From Planctomycetaceae bacterium (GTDB lineage: Bacteria > Planctomycetota > Planctomycetia > Planctomycetales > Planctomycetaceae): a stretch of 43,304 nt of DNA. The translations under genes were made by a program, and so were the position numbers. Below are positions 24,989-34,193 of this stretch, one piece after another. The notes under the pieces are model-generated. The model was not told where the DNA came from, did not search any database, and saw only the letters and a program-made list of their open reading frames with translations. Location of the stretch: assembly GCA_002726205.1 (NCBI GenBank), contig PBSL01000008.1:1-43304 (forward strand), in the 5' to 3' direction. Positions within the stretch are counted from its first letter, which is position 1; every line of letters begins with the position of its first letter.

Positions 24989-26827
24989 CTAGTCCAGTTC
25001 GAATTGTGAGAGGTATTCGTCGAGTTCGTGTTCGGTCGCACCGGGTTGCTCGTCTTTCAACAGAACGAACCGCTCGATGACCAGAACGTCCATGTTGGTT
25101 GCCATGAAGCACCGCCAGGCCTGTTCGGGCGTACAGACGATCGGTTCGCCACGGACGTTGAAACTGGTGTTGATCAGCACCGGCGAACCGGTCTGGGCTT
25201 CGAATGCCTTGAGCAGCTTGTAGTACCGTCCGTGGCGGCGGGCATCGACGGTTTGCACGCGGGCGGAATTGTCGACGTGCGTGATCGCCGGGACACAGGA
25301 TCGCTGGACCTTCAGCTTGTCGAGGCCCCGGGCGTCGAGGTTCTCGGCGTCGAGCGGCGTCCGTTTTTCGGGGCGCACGTCGGCCACCAGCAGCATGTAG
25401 GGGCTTGGTTCGTTGGGTCGCATCTCGAAGAACTCATCGACCCGCTCCTCGAGAATCGACGGGGCGAATGGTCGAAACGACTCCCGGAACTTGATCTTGA
25501 GGTTCATCACCGATTGCATCTGCGTGCTGCGGGCGTCACCGAGGATACTGCGGCCGCCCAGGGCCCGCGGTCCGAATTCCATGCGGCCCTGCATCCAGCC
25601 GATCACTTTTTCGTCGGCGATCAGCGACGCCACCGTGCTGCACATCTCGTCCTCGTCGTCGAACCGGCGATAGCGGGCACCGGTGTCGTCGAGAAACCGC
25701 TGGACCTCTTCTTCCGGGAAGGCCGGTCCGAGGAAGCTGGCGCCCTGGCAATCGTGTGACTCGGGGGGCCGGGGGTTGTCGAGCAACTGGTACCAGATCA
25801 GCATCGCGACGCCCAGTGCCCCTCCGGCGTCGCCGGCGGCGGGCTGGATCCAGACGTTCTCGAAGGGACTCTCGCGTAACACCCGGCCGTTGGCGACACA
25901 GTTGAGTGCCACGCCGCCGGCCAGGCAGAGGTTTTTCATACCGGTCACCGCGTGCACGTGCCGCGCCATCCGCAGCATCACTTCCTCGGTGACCAGCTGC
26001 ACCGATGCGGCGATATCCATGTGACGCTGGGTCAGCGGGGATTCGGGAGTACGCGGTGGACCGCCAAAGAGCGTGTGGAACCTCGCGGAAGTCATGGTCA
26101 AACCCTGGCAGAAGTTGAAGCAGTCGAGGTTCAGCTTCAAGGATCCGTCGGGTTTGACGTCGATCAGCTCTTCGAAAATGAGATCGGCGTACCGTGGCTC
26201 GCCATAGGGTGCCAGGCCCATCAGCTTGTATTCGCCGGAATTGATCCGGAAACCGCAGTAATAGGTGAACGCCGTGTAGAGCAGCCCCAGGGAATGAGGG
26301 TAGTGCATCTCGTGAGTCAGCTCGATCCGGTTCTCACGTCCGATGCCGAAACTGGCTGTCGCCCATTCGCCGACGCCATCAACTGTCAGGATGCCGGCTT
26401 CGGAGAACGGGCTGGGGAAAAACGCGCTGGCCGCGTGTGATTCGTGGTGCTCGGGGAAGACGATCCGGCGGCGGTACTGGCGATCGAGCCCCTTGTGAAT
26501 CACGCGGGACAGGTGGAGCCGTTTCCGGAGCCAGTTGGGCAACAACGTCAGCCAACTCTTCACCCCCCGCGGGGCGAACGCCAGGTAGGTTTCCAGCAGC
26601 CGTTCGAACTTGACCAGCGGCTTGTCGTAGAAGCCGACGTAGTCGAGATCGGCTGCCTCGAGGCCGGCTTCTTCCAGGCAGTAACGGATCGCCTGTTCGG
26701 GAAACCCGGCGTCGTGCTTGTTGCGAGTGAATCGTTCTTCCTGGGCCGCGGCGACAATTTGGCCATCGACGATCAGCGCAGCGGCTGAGTCGTGATAGAA
26801 GGCCGATATGCCTAGGATCGACGTCAT
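24989..26827 (-). CDS. NodU/SxtI-family carbamoyltransferase
   Basis: Product of 612 residues. The N-terminal Kae1-like domain has ILGISAFYHDSAAALI, AAAQEERFTRNKHD, FPEHHESHAASAFFPSPF, LTVDGVGEWAT and CLAGGVALNCVANGRV. The C-terminal domain has MQGRMEFGPRALGGRSIL and VLINTSFNVRGEPIV. In TobZ, NodU and SxtI the Kae1-like domain forms carbamoyl-adenylate from carbamoyl phosphate and ATP and transfers the carbamoyl group to a hydroxyl of a small molecule or lipid-linked sugar. The acceptor here is unknown. The ATG at 26827 follows AGGAA; upstream in-frame codons are unsupported. The 201-bp gap to guaA (26828-27028) holds nothing recognised. Confidence 0.92.
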   Translation of the reverse strand: MTSILGISAFYHDSAAALIVDGQIVAAAQEERFTRNKHDAGFPEQAIRYCLEEAGLEAADLDYVGFYDKPLVKFERLLETYLAFAPRGVKSWLTLLPNWLRKRLHLSRVIHKGLDRQYRRRIVFPEHHESHAASAFFPSPFSEAGILTVDGVGEWATASFGIGRENRIELTHEMHYPHSLGLLYTAFTYYCGFRINSGEYKLMGLAPYGEPRYADLIFEELIDVKPDGSLKLNLDCFNFCQGLTMTSARFHTLFGGPPRTPESPLTQRHMDIAASVQLVTEEVMLRMARHVHAVTGMKNLCLAGGVALNCVANGRVLRESPFENVWIQPAAGDAGGALGVAMLIWYQLLDNPRPPESHDCQGASFLGPAFPEEEVQRFLDDTGARYRRFDDEDEMCSTVASLIADEKVIGWMQGRMEFGPRALGGRSILGDARSTQMQSVMNLKIKFRESFRPFAPSILEERVDEFFEMRPNEPSPYMLLVADVRPEKRTPLDAENLDARGLDKLKVQRSCVPAITHVDNSARVQTVDARRHGRYYKLLKAFEAQTGSPVLINTSFNVRGEPIVCTPEQAWRCFMATNMDVLVIERFVLLKDEQPGATEHELDEYLSQFELD

Positions 26828-27028
26828 CGGGCAGGTTCCTGGCCGCGGGCTGCAGTCCTCCATCACTCATCGTCTTGTCGACGGGTCCGCGATCATCGAG
26901 ATCATCGTGTCGGAGGGCAGCAGCTGGTCGTCGATGGTTGATCGGCGCTACAACCGCGATGATTGTTGCCGCTGGGAATCGGGTTGGAGCGATTGTGCCG
27001 GAGGGAATGTCCCCGACGGCGACCCGAT

Positions 27029-28663
27029 CTACTCCCACTCGATCGTGCTTGGAGGCTTCGAACTGATGTCGTAGACCACCCGGTTGACCCCGGGCACGCC
27101 GTTGGTGATCCGCGTGGAGATCCGCTCCATCACGTCGTGCGGCAGGCGGAACCAGTCGGCCGTCATGAAGTCGTCGGTCGCCACGGCCCTCACGACGATC
27201 GTGTCCTGGTAAGTCCGGTCGTCGCCCATCACGCCGACGATTTGCACCGGCAACAGCACGGCGAAGGCCTGCTGGATCTCCCGGTACAACCCGGCCAACC
27301 GCAGTTCCTCGATCACGATCAAGTCGGCCTGGCGAAGTGTGACCAGGCGATCCTCGCTGATCGCTCCCAGGCAGCGAACCGCCAGTCCCGGTCCGGGGAA
27401 CGGGTGCCGCCAGATCAGGTGCTCGGGCAAACCGAGCGTTTCCCCCATCTGCCGCACTTCGTCCTTGAACAGGTCCCGCAGGGGTTCGATCAGTTCGAAC
27501 CCGAGCTCATCGGGCAGGCCACCGACGTTGTGGTGGGTTTTGATCGTTGCCGCCGGACCGTCGGGATTCGCTCCCGATTCAATCACGTCCGGGTAGAGAG
27601 TGCCCTGGGCGAGGAAGTCGGCATCGGGGATCGAGCGGGCCTCGTCGCGAAAGACCTCGATGAAGACCCGGCCGATGATCTTCCGTTTTTCCTGTGGATC
27701 GGTGACCCCGGCCAGTTCATCCAGGAATCTCTGGCGGGCATCGGCGACATGCAGATCGGTCTTGAAGTGGCTGGTGAATCGATCCTGCACTTCCTTGGAC
27801 TCACCGTGGCGCAGCAGGCCATTGTCGACGAAGATGCAGGAGAGTTGGTCACCGATGGCCCTGGACAGTAACGCGGCGACGACCGACGAATCGACGCCAC
27901 CGGAAAGTCCGCAGATGACGCGTTTGGATCCGACCTGTTTGCGGACCTGCTCGACCTGCTGGTTGACCAGTGAACTGATCGACCAGGCCCCGTCGCAGCC
28001 GCAGATGTCCCGCACGAAGTTCTTCAACAACTGGCCGCCAAAATCGGTATGAGTCACCTCGGGGTGAAACTGCAACCCGTAAATCGGCTTGTCGAAATGT
28101 CGTACCGCGGCGAACGGGCAGGTGTCGGTCGTGGCCAATGGAACAAACTGGGATCCGGAATCGTGGACCTGGTCCCCGTGGCTCATCCAGACAACCAGTT
28201 CATCGGGGATGTCGGCGAAGAGTCTCCCGGTATCGACGATGCGGCACGGCGATCTCCCAAATTCTCTCGTGTCGGCCGACTCGACCCGGGCTCCCTGCGA
28301 ACGGCAGGCGACCTGCATGCCGTAGCAGATGCCCAGGATCGGAATGCCCAGGTCGAAGAGTTCGGGGTCGGGCTGGGGTGCTCCCTCGGCGTAGACGCTG
28401 GCCGGTCCACCCGAGAGGATCAGTCCCCGTGGGTTGATCTCGCGGATTCGCTGGGCCGAGAGATTGTGTCGCACCAGCCGGCAAAAGACGTTCTGTTCGC
28501 GGACTCGCCGGGCGATCAACTGGGCCGTCTGCGAACCGAAGTCGAGAATCAGGATCTGGTCATGTTCGAGCGGCTGTGCTTCGCCGCGATAGTGGCCTGT
28601 CGTGGACGTGACCGACTGGTTTCCGGCGGACAAATCGTCGGTGGGCTGGGAATCGGTGTTCAT
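27029..28663 (-). CDS. guaA: GMP synthase (glutamine-hydrolysing)
   Basis: GuaA converts XMP, glutamine and ATP to GMP in purine biosynthesis. The 544-residue product has an N-terminal class I amidotransferase domain: [32 protein letters not shown], catalytic Cys in LGICYGMQ, and His/Glu in [11 protein letters not shown]. The ATP pyrophosphatase domain follows with the PP-loop [15 protein letters not shown]. The dimerisation domain ends PSTIEWE, the conserved terminus of the family. About 40 extra N-terminal residues precede the amidotransferase domain and may be natural or a start misplacement. It lies 84 nt downstream of crcB on the same strand. Confidence 0.96.
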   Translation of the reverse strand: MNTDSQPTDDLSAGNQSVTSTTGHYRGEAQPLEHDQILILDFGSQTAQLIARRVREQNVFCRLVRHNLSAQRIREINPRGLILSGGPASVYAEGAPQPDPELFDLGIPILGICYGMQVACRSQGARVESADTREFGRSPCRIVDTGRLFADIPDELVVWMSHGDQVHDSGSQFVPLATTDTCPFAAVRHFDKPIYGLQFHPEVTHTDFGGQLLKNFVRDICGCDGAWSISSLVNQQVEQVRKQVGSKRVICGLSGGVDSSVVAALLSRAIGDQLSCIFVDNGLLRHGESKEVQDRFTSHFKTDLHVADARQRFLDELAGVTDPQEKRKIIGRVFIEVFRDEARSIPDADFLAQGTLYPDVIESGANPDGPAATIKTHHNVGGLPDELGFELIEPLRDLFKDEVRQMGETLGLPEHLIWRHPFPGPGLAVRCLGAISEDRLVTLRQADLIVIEELRLAGLYREIQQAFAVLLPVQIVGVMGDDRTYQDTIVVRAVATDDFMTADWFRLPHDVMERISTRITNGVPGVNRVVYDISSKPPSTIEWE

Positions 28664-28747
28664 GGCCGTCGGTCCGAAAGGCCGCTCTCGGGGAAACAGG
28701 CATTCTAGGCCAGCTGGTGCCGGTAAAAAAGTCACCGGCCCCAGAGC

Positions 28748-29125
28748 TCAGCCGATGCTCCTTGCGACCATCAATCCGGCGAGCACGGCGATCAGCCCGA
28801 CCACGACGTTCAGTCCGATGTTGCCCAGGGCGGCCACCGTTGATCCCTGGCGGAAGAGGCCGATTGTCTCGTAGCCGAATGTCGAGAAAGTGGTCAGCGA
28901 TCCCAGGATTCCGGTGACCAGGAACAGCCGCGTTGTTTCCGAGACCCCTTCACGGTGGGCGGCCCAGTCCAGCACGAACCCGATCAGCAGGCAACCCAGT
29001 ACGTTGACAGTCAACGTGCCCCAGGGAAAGCGATCGCCCAGACGCGAGTGGACAAATCCGCCGAGACCCCAGCGGGCGACCGCGCCGACAAAGCCTCCCA
29101 GGCCCACGGCCAGCAGGTTGTGCAT
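28748..29125 (-). CDS. crcB: Fluoride channel CrcB/Fluc
   Basis: Product of 125 residues with four hydrophobic helices, forming a dual-topology dimeric fluoride exporter. Family signatures include GGFVGAVARWGLGGF, the Asn of TLTVNVLGCLLIGF, and GILGSLTTFSTFGYE with the conserved Phe pair of the fluoride pore. It lies 12 nt downstream of the PQQ-propeller gene, leaving no room for a fluoride riboswitch directly upstream. Confidence 0.95.
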   Translation of the reverse strand: MHNLLAVGLGGFVGAVARWGLGGFVHSRLGDRFPWGTLTVNVLGCLLIGFVLDWAAHREGVSETTRLFLVTGILGSLTTFSTFGYETIGLFRQGSTVAALGNIGLNVVVGLIAVLAGLMVARSIG

Positions 29126-29137
29126 CGCGGCTCCGGG

Positions 29138-30367
29138 CTAACGGCTGATTTTCCAGAGGTGACCGTTGCTGCGAACAAACAGGGCGTTGTTGGCGATCGC
29201 CGGCGTGCAGAGAATCGTCTCGCCGAGTTCATTCTTGGCGACGATCTTGCCCTTCTCGCCGGTCACGTCGACCACGTGCGCCACGCCCTTCTCGTTGAAG
29301 AAGAACAGGTGCCCGTCGGCGGCCACCGGTGACGAGGTGAAGGCGCCCTCGAGTCGCAATTGCCAGAGCAACTTGCCCGTGGCAGTGTCGCCGCACTTGA
29401 GAATCGCGCGGGTCATGGTGTAGATCCGGCCACGGTAGACCAGCGGGCTGGGTGTTGAAGGAGACAGCCGGTTTTCCTGCCAGAGAATCTTGGGCGTCTT
29501 CGATCCGGGTTGTCCCGGTTTCAGTGCCGTCAGCCCCGACGAGGGAACGAAGACGATTCCGTTGGCGACCACCGCGGAGGGTGTTCGTCCTGCCGGCTGG
29601 TCGAATCGCCAGGCCTGCTTGCCGGTCAGGGGTTCCAACGCGGTGAGCCCGCTGGAATTCTGCAACAGCACCAGGTTCTCGGCCGGGGTCTTGCCCTTCA
29701 GTACCAGCGGCGAACTCCAGTTGTCGGACCGCGTTTGCTTGATGTGCCAGCGGGTGGCGCCGGTCTTGACGTCGAGTCCCGTGGAGAAGCTGTCCGCGTG
29801 GTTTTCGACCTGGACGACCACCGTCTCGCCGACGACGACCGGGGAGGAGGCCATTCCCAGGCTGTTGCTGGCATTGGGATAGTCATGCGTCAGGCCACGA
29901 AGCCACAGCAGGTTGCCGTCGAGGTCGAGGCAAATCAGGTCATTGCTCGAAAAGAAGGCGAAGATCCTCTTGCCGTCACTGGCAGGGGTCGGCGTGGCCA
30001 CGGCCATCTTCGAATGGCACTGCGTTCGTCCGGTCGCCAGGAACGTGCGTCGCCAGCGTCTCACGCCTGTCCTCGCGTCGAAACACTCGACCAGCAATCG
30101 CTCCTGGTTGAACCCGTCGGAACTGGTCAGGTAGACCCGGTCTCCAACGATGATCGGTCCCGACAGGCCGCGACCCGTCAGCGGGATCTTCCAGGCGATG
30201 TTCTCGGTTTCACCCCAGACGACCGGGGGCTGTTCACCGGCGGCGACAGAGGAACTGTCGTTGCCCCGGAATTGACGCCAGTCAGCCCCGGCCAGGCCGG
30301 TGACCAGGGCGATCGAGAGGATGACGGCAACGGCCGGGCGGCAGGCGGGAGAATTGAGGGTCTTCAC
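29138..30367 (-). CDS. Secreted PQQ-binding-like beta-propeller protein
   Basis: Product of 409 residues starting at GTG, with a Sec signal peptide (VAVILSIALVTGLAGA, cleavage near ADW). Repeats of the quinoprotein type follow: WRQFRGNDSS, IAWKIPLTGRGLSGPIIVGD, RVYLTSSDGFNQERLLVECFDARTG (split here by strand), TATGKLLWQLRLEGAFTSSP and ANNALFVRSNGHLWKI. These make a propeller similar to BamB/PQQ dehydrogenases, but no dehydrogenase Asp/Cys-Cys pair was recognised. Enzymatic activity is not supported; an extracytoplasmic scaffold role is likely. The start overlaps the upstream gene by GTGA. Confidence 0.87.
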   Translation of the reverse strand: MKTLNSPACRPAVAVILSIALVTGLAGADWRQFRGNDSSSVAAGEQPPVVWGETENIAWKIPLTGRGLSGPIIVGDRVYLTSSDGFNQERLLVECFDARTGVRRWRRTFLATGRTQCHSKMAVATPTPASDGKRIFAFFSSNDLICLDLDGNLLWLRGLTHDYPNASNSLGMASSPVVVGETVVVQVENHADSFSTGLDVKTGATRWHIKQTRSDNWSSPLVLKGKTPAENLVLLQNSSGLTALEPLTGKQAWRFDQPAGRTPSAVVANGIVFVPSSGLTALKPGQPGSKTPKILWQENRLSPSTPSPLVYRGRIYTMTRAILKCGDTATGKLLWQLRLEGAFTSSPVAADGHLFFFNEKGVAHVVDVTGEKGKIVAKNELGETILCTPAIANNALFVRSNGHLWKISR

Positions 30368-31557
30368 GGCTGGGTCTCCTTGCTGGTCGGTAGCGCTGCC
30401 GAGCGATCCGTCGAGAGTATGGCGATACCCGATTTGTCGCAGGCCCGCAGCTGAAACTGGTATCTCTGGGCCCAGGTTTCTTTTTGCTGGTTCTGACAGA
30501 GCTTCAACAGGATCGTGTTTGCCCCGGCCCGCAGTTGGCAGGGAACGCGGTACTGGTCGAGCTTCATCCCACGGTGGTACTCCTCTCGGGCAAATGCGAG
30601 TTTGCCGTTGACCCAGAGTTTCCAGGCATTTGGAGTCCCCAGCCGCAGTTCGATCGGGCGAGCCGACTTTGATTCGTACACCGTCGTACAGTACATCACG
30701 ACGCCCTTGTAGGGCTTGATGATCTTGGCAATGTCGAGGATGCCGAAGTCGCCAGCCGACTTGTACGGCAGCCACTTGGTTTCGCCCAGCTGGCCGGCCA
30801 GGGGCGTCTTCAAGTCGAGCTTCTTTTCCGGTCCGTAGACCACGGCAAACCCCTTGCGAGCGTCGTTGTCGAACGGGCCGATGATGTGCCAGTCGGTCAG
30901 GAAGCCAAAATGCTCGGGCAGATTGATCTTCTCTCCCAATTTTCTCAGTGGGTCCACGATTGCCTTGACCTGGTCGTCGTCGGTGGCACCGCGGAGGGCG
31001 CGTTTGTAGAGCGTCCTGGCCAGGTCCTGCTGGCGTTCCCGCTGCAGTTGTCCAGCCAGGTCCAACAACCGTGCGACGGCATCACGCCGGAACTCGGGGC
31101 TGGGGTCGGTCAACATGCCGGGAATGAGCCGGCCGACGATCGTCTTGTCGACGACCTGCAGAATATCGTAGGCCAATCGGCGGGCTCGTGGGTCGTTCTT
31201 CCGGTTCCCGATGAACGCCTCCAGGGGTTTCTGGGGGAGAGCCTTGCCACCGGAAATCGCCCGGTCGGCGATCGTCTCGACTGCCGATCTCAGGTAATTC
31301 GCGGCCAGCGGATTGGCATCGCTGAAGGCTGCCAGGATCGCCAGCAGCGTGGCTGGTTCGGCGTTGGAGAGCGCGGCGAGTGCCTGCCCGGCCTCGACAC
31401 TGCCCTTGGCCCTCTTGTCGATCGACTGGATCGTCTTGATCAAGGCGGCCGGTTCGGCTGCACCAGCGGTGATGCCCGCCAGCGCAACGGTCAATCCGGC
31501 GACGATCAATGTTGCCGGACTCGTCTCGACCCATCTTCGTCGTGTTCCCTGTTTCAT
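30364..31557 (-). CDS. Secreted HEAT-like repeat protein with C-terminal jelly-roll-like domain
   Basis: Product of 397 residues. A signal sequence (TLIVAGLTVALAGITAGAA) precedes helical repeat-like sequence of about 180 residues (PATLLAILAAFSDANPLA, DPSPEFRRDAVARLLDLAG). The C-terminal ~170 residues start at GFLTDWHIIGPFDND and include TPNAWKLWVNGKLAF and YRVPCQLRAGANTILLKLCQN, resembling the sugar- or ligand-binding jelly rolls found in many planctomycete secreted proteins. The binding partner is unknown. The ATG at 31557 has GAGGGTGAG upstream. It overlaps the PQQ-like gene by 4 nt, so the two are coupled. Confidence 0.8.
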   Translation of the reverse strand: MKQGTRRRWVETSPATLIVAGLTVALAGITAGAAEPAALIKTIQSIDKRAKGSVEAGQALAALSNAEPATLLAILAAFSDANPLAANYLRSAVETIADRAISGGKALPQKPLEAFIGNRKNDPRARRLAYDILQVVDKTIVGRLIPGMLTDPSPEFRRDAVARLLDLAGQLQRERQQDLARTLYKRALRGATDDDQVKAIVDPLRKLGEKINLPEHFGFLTDWHIIGPFDNDARKGFAVVYGPEKKLDLKTPLAGQLGETKWLPYKSAGDFGILDIAKIIKPYKGVVMYCTTVYESKSARPIELRLGTPNAWKLWVNGKLAFAREEYHRGMKLDQYRVPCQLRAGANTILLKLCQNQQKETWAQRYQFQLRACDKSGIAILSTDRSAALPTSKETQP

Positions 31558-31645
31558 CACGTCTCACCCTCTTGCATCCATCGTTTCTGTCGGGAAGGCA
31601 ATTCTAACAACCGGTCGTCGGGCCGCAAAACCCAGGGCCGGACAA

Positions 31646-32356
31646 TTAGGTGGACAACAACCGGTCGGCCATCTCCGTGAAATTCGAGACTTCCAGGTCC
31701 GGCCGGTAGGGCGAATCCTCGTAGGGCAGCCCGCCCCGGTTGACGAAGGCACCGCGAAAACCGCACATCCGTGCTCCCATCACGTCGAATGAATTGGCCG
31801 AGACCATCAGGCAGGCGCCCGGTTCCAGGCCGAGCAACCCGGCGGCTCTGCGATAAACGCCCGGAGCCGGCTTGAACGCACCGACTTCCTGTACCGAAAT
31901 GATCTGATCGAAATCGTGTCGGATTCGGTTGGTTGCCAGGTGTTGCAGGAAATCGGGTTCCCCGTTGGAAAGACCGATCAAGCGGTAGTGTTCGGACAGC
32001 CGAACCAGTGCCTGGGCAACGTCGTCGAAGGGAGACAGTTGTTGCCAGGCCGTCATCAGCTGGTCAATCTCGTCGGATTCGGCCGGAATGTCGCAAAGGG
32101 CCAGCGTGTAGACCAGGGCACGACGAGCCGTTGCCAGGTACCCGCTGTGGCCGAGGGCCACGATGTTGTCCTGGTACTGCTCGATCCGTTGACGGTGCCG
32201 CCAGTGCTCCCAGAACTGTCCGGGCGCCATCGCCGGATCGTGACGCTGGAGGCATTCGCTGATTGCTGGGGCGAGGCTGCCGTGGAGATCCAGCACCGTG
32301 CCGAAAAAATCAAACGTCAGGGCCCGGACATCGCAAAGCGGAGACGTGGCGGTCAT
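31646..32356 (-). CDS. HAD-superfamily hydrolase, haloacid dehalogenase type II-like
   Basis: Product of 236 residues. Motif I is LTFDFFGTVLD with nucleophile Asp16; motif II is IGLSNGEPDFL; motif III/IV are VGAFKPAPGVYRRA and MVSANSFDVMGARMCGF. The SN-G and SxNxxD patterns match L-2-haloacid dehalogenases and related phosphatases. Small differences between these groups cannot be resolved by eye, so the substrate is open. The ATG at 32356 is preferred to an upstream TTG at 32380. It is divergent from the CobA-HemD gene across 147 bp. Confidence 0.85.
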   Translation of the reverse strand: MTATSPLCDVRALTFDFFGTVLDLHGSLAPAISECLQRHDPAMAPGQFWEHWRHRQRIEQYQDNIVALGHSGYLATARRALVYTLALCDIPAESDEIDQLMTAWQQLSPFDDVAQALVRLSEHYRLIGLSNGEPDFLQHLATNRIRHDFDQIISVQEVGAFKPAPGVYRRAAGLLGLEPGACLMVSANSFDVMGARMCGFRGAFVNRGGLPYEDSPYRPDLEVSNFTEMADRLLST

Positions 32357-32503
32357 GGTGGTGTTCTCGAGCGGTGCCAACCGTTGTGGCCGGAGCGTGC
32401 CGACCGGATAATCAAAGCAACATTGAAGTCGTCCGATCTGCCTTCCGCAACACTCGCCACCGTTTCATCGCTCACCTCACGTCAGTAAGCACAGGACCCC
32501 CGG

Positions 32504-34036
32504 ATGTCTTTGTCTCCGGAATCGTCGGCTGGATCCGGAAAGGTCTATCTTGTCGGTGCCGGTCCGGGGGATCCGGGTCTGCTGACTTTGCGTGGGCTGG
32601 CCTGCCTGCAGGAGGCTGACCTGGTTCTTTACGACGGGCTTGTCAATCCGTTGTTGCTCGAGCATACCCCGGCGACAGTCGAACGAACTCGAAGGAGGAG
32701 TGGCGAAGACGGCAGGGTCCTGGACCAGGACGAGATCAACGAGCGGCTGGTTGCCGAGGCGAAGGCGGGGAAAACCGTCGTACGGCTCAAGGGCGGCGAC
32801 CCGTTCTTGTTCGGCCGGGGTGCCGAGGAGGCCCGGGTACTGGCCGAGGCCGGCGTGCCGTTCGAGGTGGTTCCGGGAATCACCGCGGCAACAGCGGTAG
32901 CGGCCTACGCCGGCATCCCGATGACGCATCGGCAGATGGCCTCGGCCGTCGTGTTGGTGACCGGTCACGAGGATCCCACGAAATCCGGTTCGGCCGTCGA
33001 TTACGACACACTGGCCACGTTTTCGGGAACCCTGGTCTTTTACATGGGCCTGCACCGGCTCGACGAGATCGTCACGAGATTGCTCGACGGTGGCCGCGAC
33101 CGGCAATCGCCCTCGGCTGTCATCAGCCATGGCACGTTGCCCGACCAGCGGACGGTGACCAGCCCGCTCTGGGAACTGCCAGCCGCTGTGAACGCCGCGG
33201 GCCTGTCGGCTCCCTCGCTGATCGTCGTCGGAGAATGTGTGACCGAACGCGAGTCGATCGCCTGGTTCGAGCGGCGGCCATTGCTGGGACAATCGATCGG
33301 GATCACGCGACCTGCCGCCCAGGCTGCGGCAGTGATCCAGCGGTTGGTGCCAATGGGAGCCGAACCGGTGCTGATGCCGACAATCGAGATTCTTCCTCCC
33401 GAGGAGAACGACGAGATCGATGCCGTGCTGGATCGCCTCGAGACGTATCACTGGATCGTCTTCACCAGTGTCAACGGGGTGGCCGGATTGCTGGGCCGGT
33501 TGTGGGATCGCGGCGGTGACCTGCGTTGCCTGGGAGGCGTCCGCCTGGCAGCCATCGGGCCGGCGACGGCCGGGGCGTTGATTGACTACCGGTTGCGGGC
33601 AGACCTGGTTCCCGAGTCGTATCGTGCCGAATCGTTGGGGGCGGCACTGGCCGATCACGTTGCGGGCCAACGCGTGCTGTGGGCCCGTGCCAACCGGGGT
33701 CGAGACGTGTTGCCGACGCTGTTGAACGAGGGCGGGGCAGAGGTCGAGGAACTGGTCGTGTACCGCAATCTCGATGTCCAGGCCTGGCCGACGGGAGTCG
33801 TGGAACGGCTGCGGGCGGGGACGATCGACTGGGTCGGTCTCTCGAGCCCCTCGATCGCCCGCAACGTGGCACGGCTGATCGCCTGCTCGGGGATCGATCC
33901 GGCAACGCTGCGACTGGCGAGTATCAGCCCGGTGACGACTGCCGCGGCCCGCGAGGCGGGATTGGAGGTGGCCGTCGAAGCGGTTGACTTCACCTGGGAC
34001 GGAATTCTCGAGGCCATCACCGCGGCTGATCGCTGA
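32504..34036 (+). CDS. Uroporphyrinogen-III C-methyltransferase / uroporphyrinogen-III synthase fusion
   Basis: Product of 510 residues combining two enzymes of tetrapyrrole synthesis. The N-terminal SUMT/CobA domain (about 10-255) has VGAGPGDPGLLTLRG, RLKGGDPFLFGRGAEE and VPGITAATAVAAYAG and methylates uroporphyrinogen III at C2 and C7 toward sirohaem and cobalamin. The HemD domain (about 265-505) has SIGITRPAAQAAAVI, WIVFTSVNGV, RVLWARANRGRDVLP and STTAAAREAGL-like C-terminal sequence (SPVTTAAAREAGLEV) and cyclises hydroxymethylbilane. Fused CobA-HemD proteins occur in several bacterial phyla. It stands alone; no other haem or cobalamin gene is next to it. Confidence 0.93.
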   Translation: MSLSPESSAGSGKVYLVGAGPGDPGLLTLRGLACLQEADLVLYDGLVNPLLLEHTPATVERTRRRSGEDGRVLDQDEINERLVAEAKAGKTVVRLKGGDPFLFGRGAEEARVLAEAGVPFEVVPGITAATAVAAYAGIPMTHRQMASAVVLVTGHEDPTKSGSAVDYDTLATFSGTLVFYMGLHRLDEIVTRLLDGGRDRQSPSAVISHGTLPDQRTVTSPLWELPAAVNAAGLSAPSLIVVGECVTERESIAWFERRPLLGQSIGITRPAAQAAAVIQRLVPMGAEPVLMPTIEILPPEENDEIDAVLDRLETYHWIVFTSVNGVAGLLGRLWDRGGDLRCLGGVRLAAIGPATAGALIDYRLRADLVPESYRAESLGAALADHVAGQRVLWARANRGRDVLPTLLNEGGAEVEELVVYRNLDVQAWPTGVVERLRAGTIDWVGLSSPSIARNVARLIACSGIDPATLRLASISPVTTAAAREAGLEVAVEAVDFTWDGILEAITAADR

Positions 34037-34193
34037 CCGGGATCCGGCAGCGACTCATACCTCGTTCAAGGGCCGGGGAATTGCCTTTGCTGGTCTTGAC
34101 GGGAAGTCCGTAGAGGACGATATTCCCCCCGCCTGGTCCCGTTTGCCCCGGGGTCTGTTCCTCCCCGTTTCTCTCGTCAAGCAGGACCCAAGG

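Noticed and set aside
24252-26827. Saxitoxin biosynthesis
   Set aside because: Only sxtI- and sxtJ-like neighbours are present. The core genes for saxitoxin (sxtA, sxtG, sxtB and others) are absent; the trio is widespread and not toxin-specific.
28719-28739. Terminator hairpin between crcB and guaA
   Set aside because: GCCGGT and ACCGGC form a 6-bp stem, but the run of T on the minus strand lies in the loop rather than after the stem, so it is not a standard terminator.
29100-29160. Fluoride riboswitch upstream of crcB
   Set aside because: Only 12 nt separate crcB from the upstream gene, and no fluoride-aptamer-like sequence was recognised.
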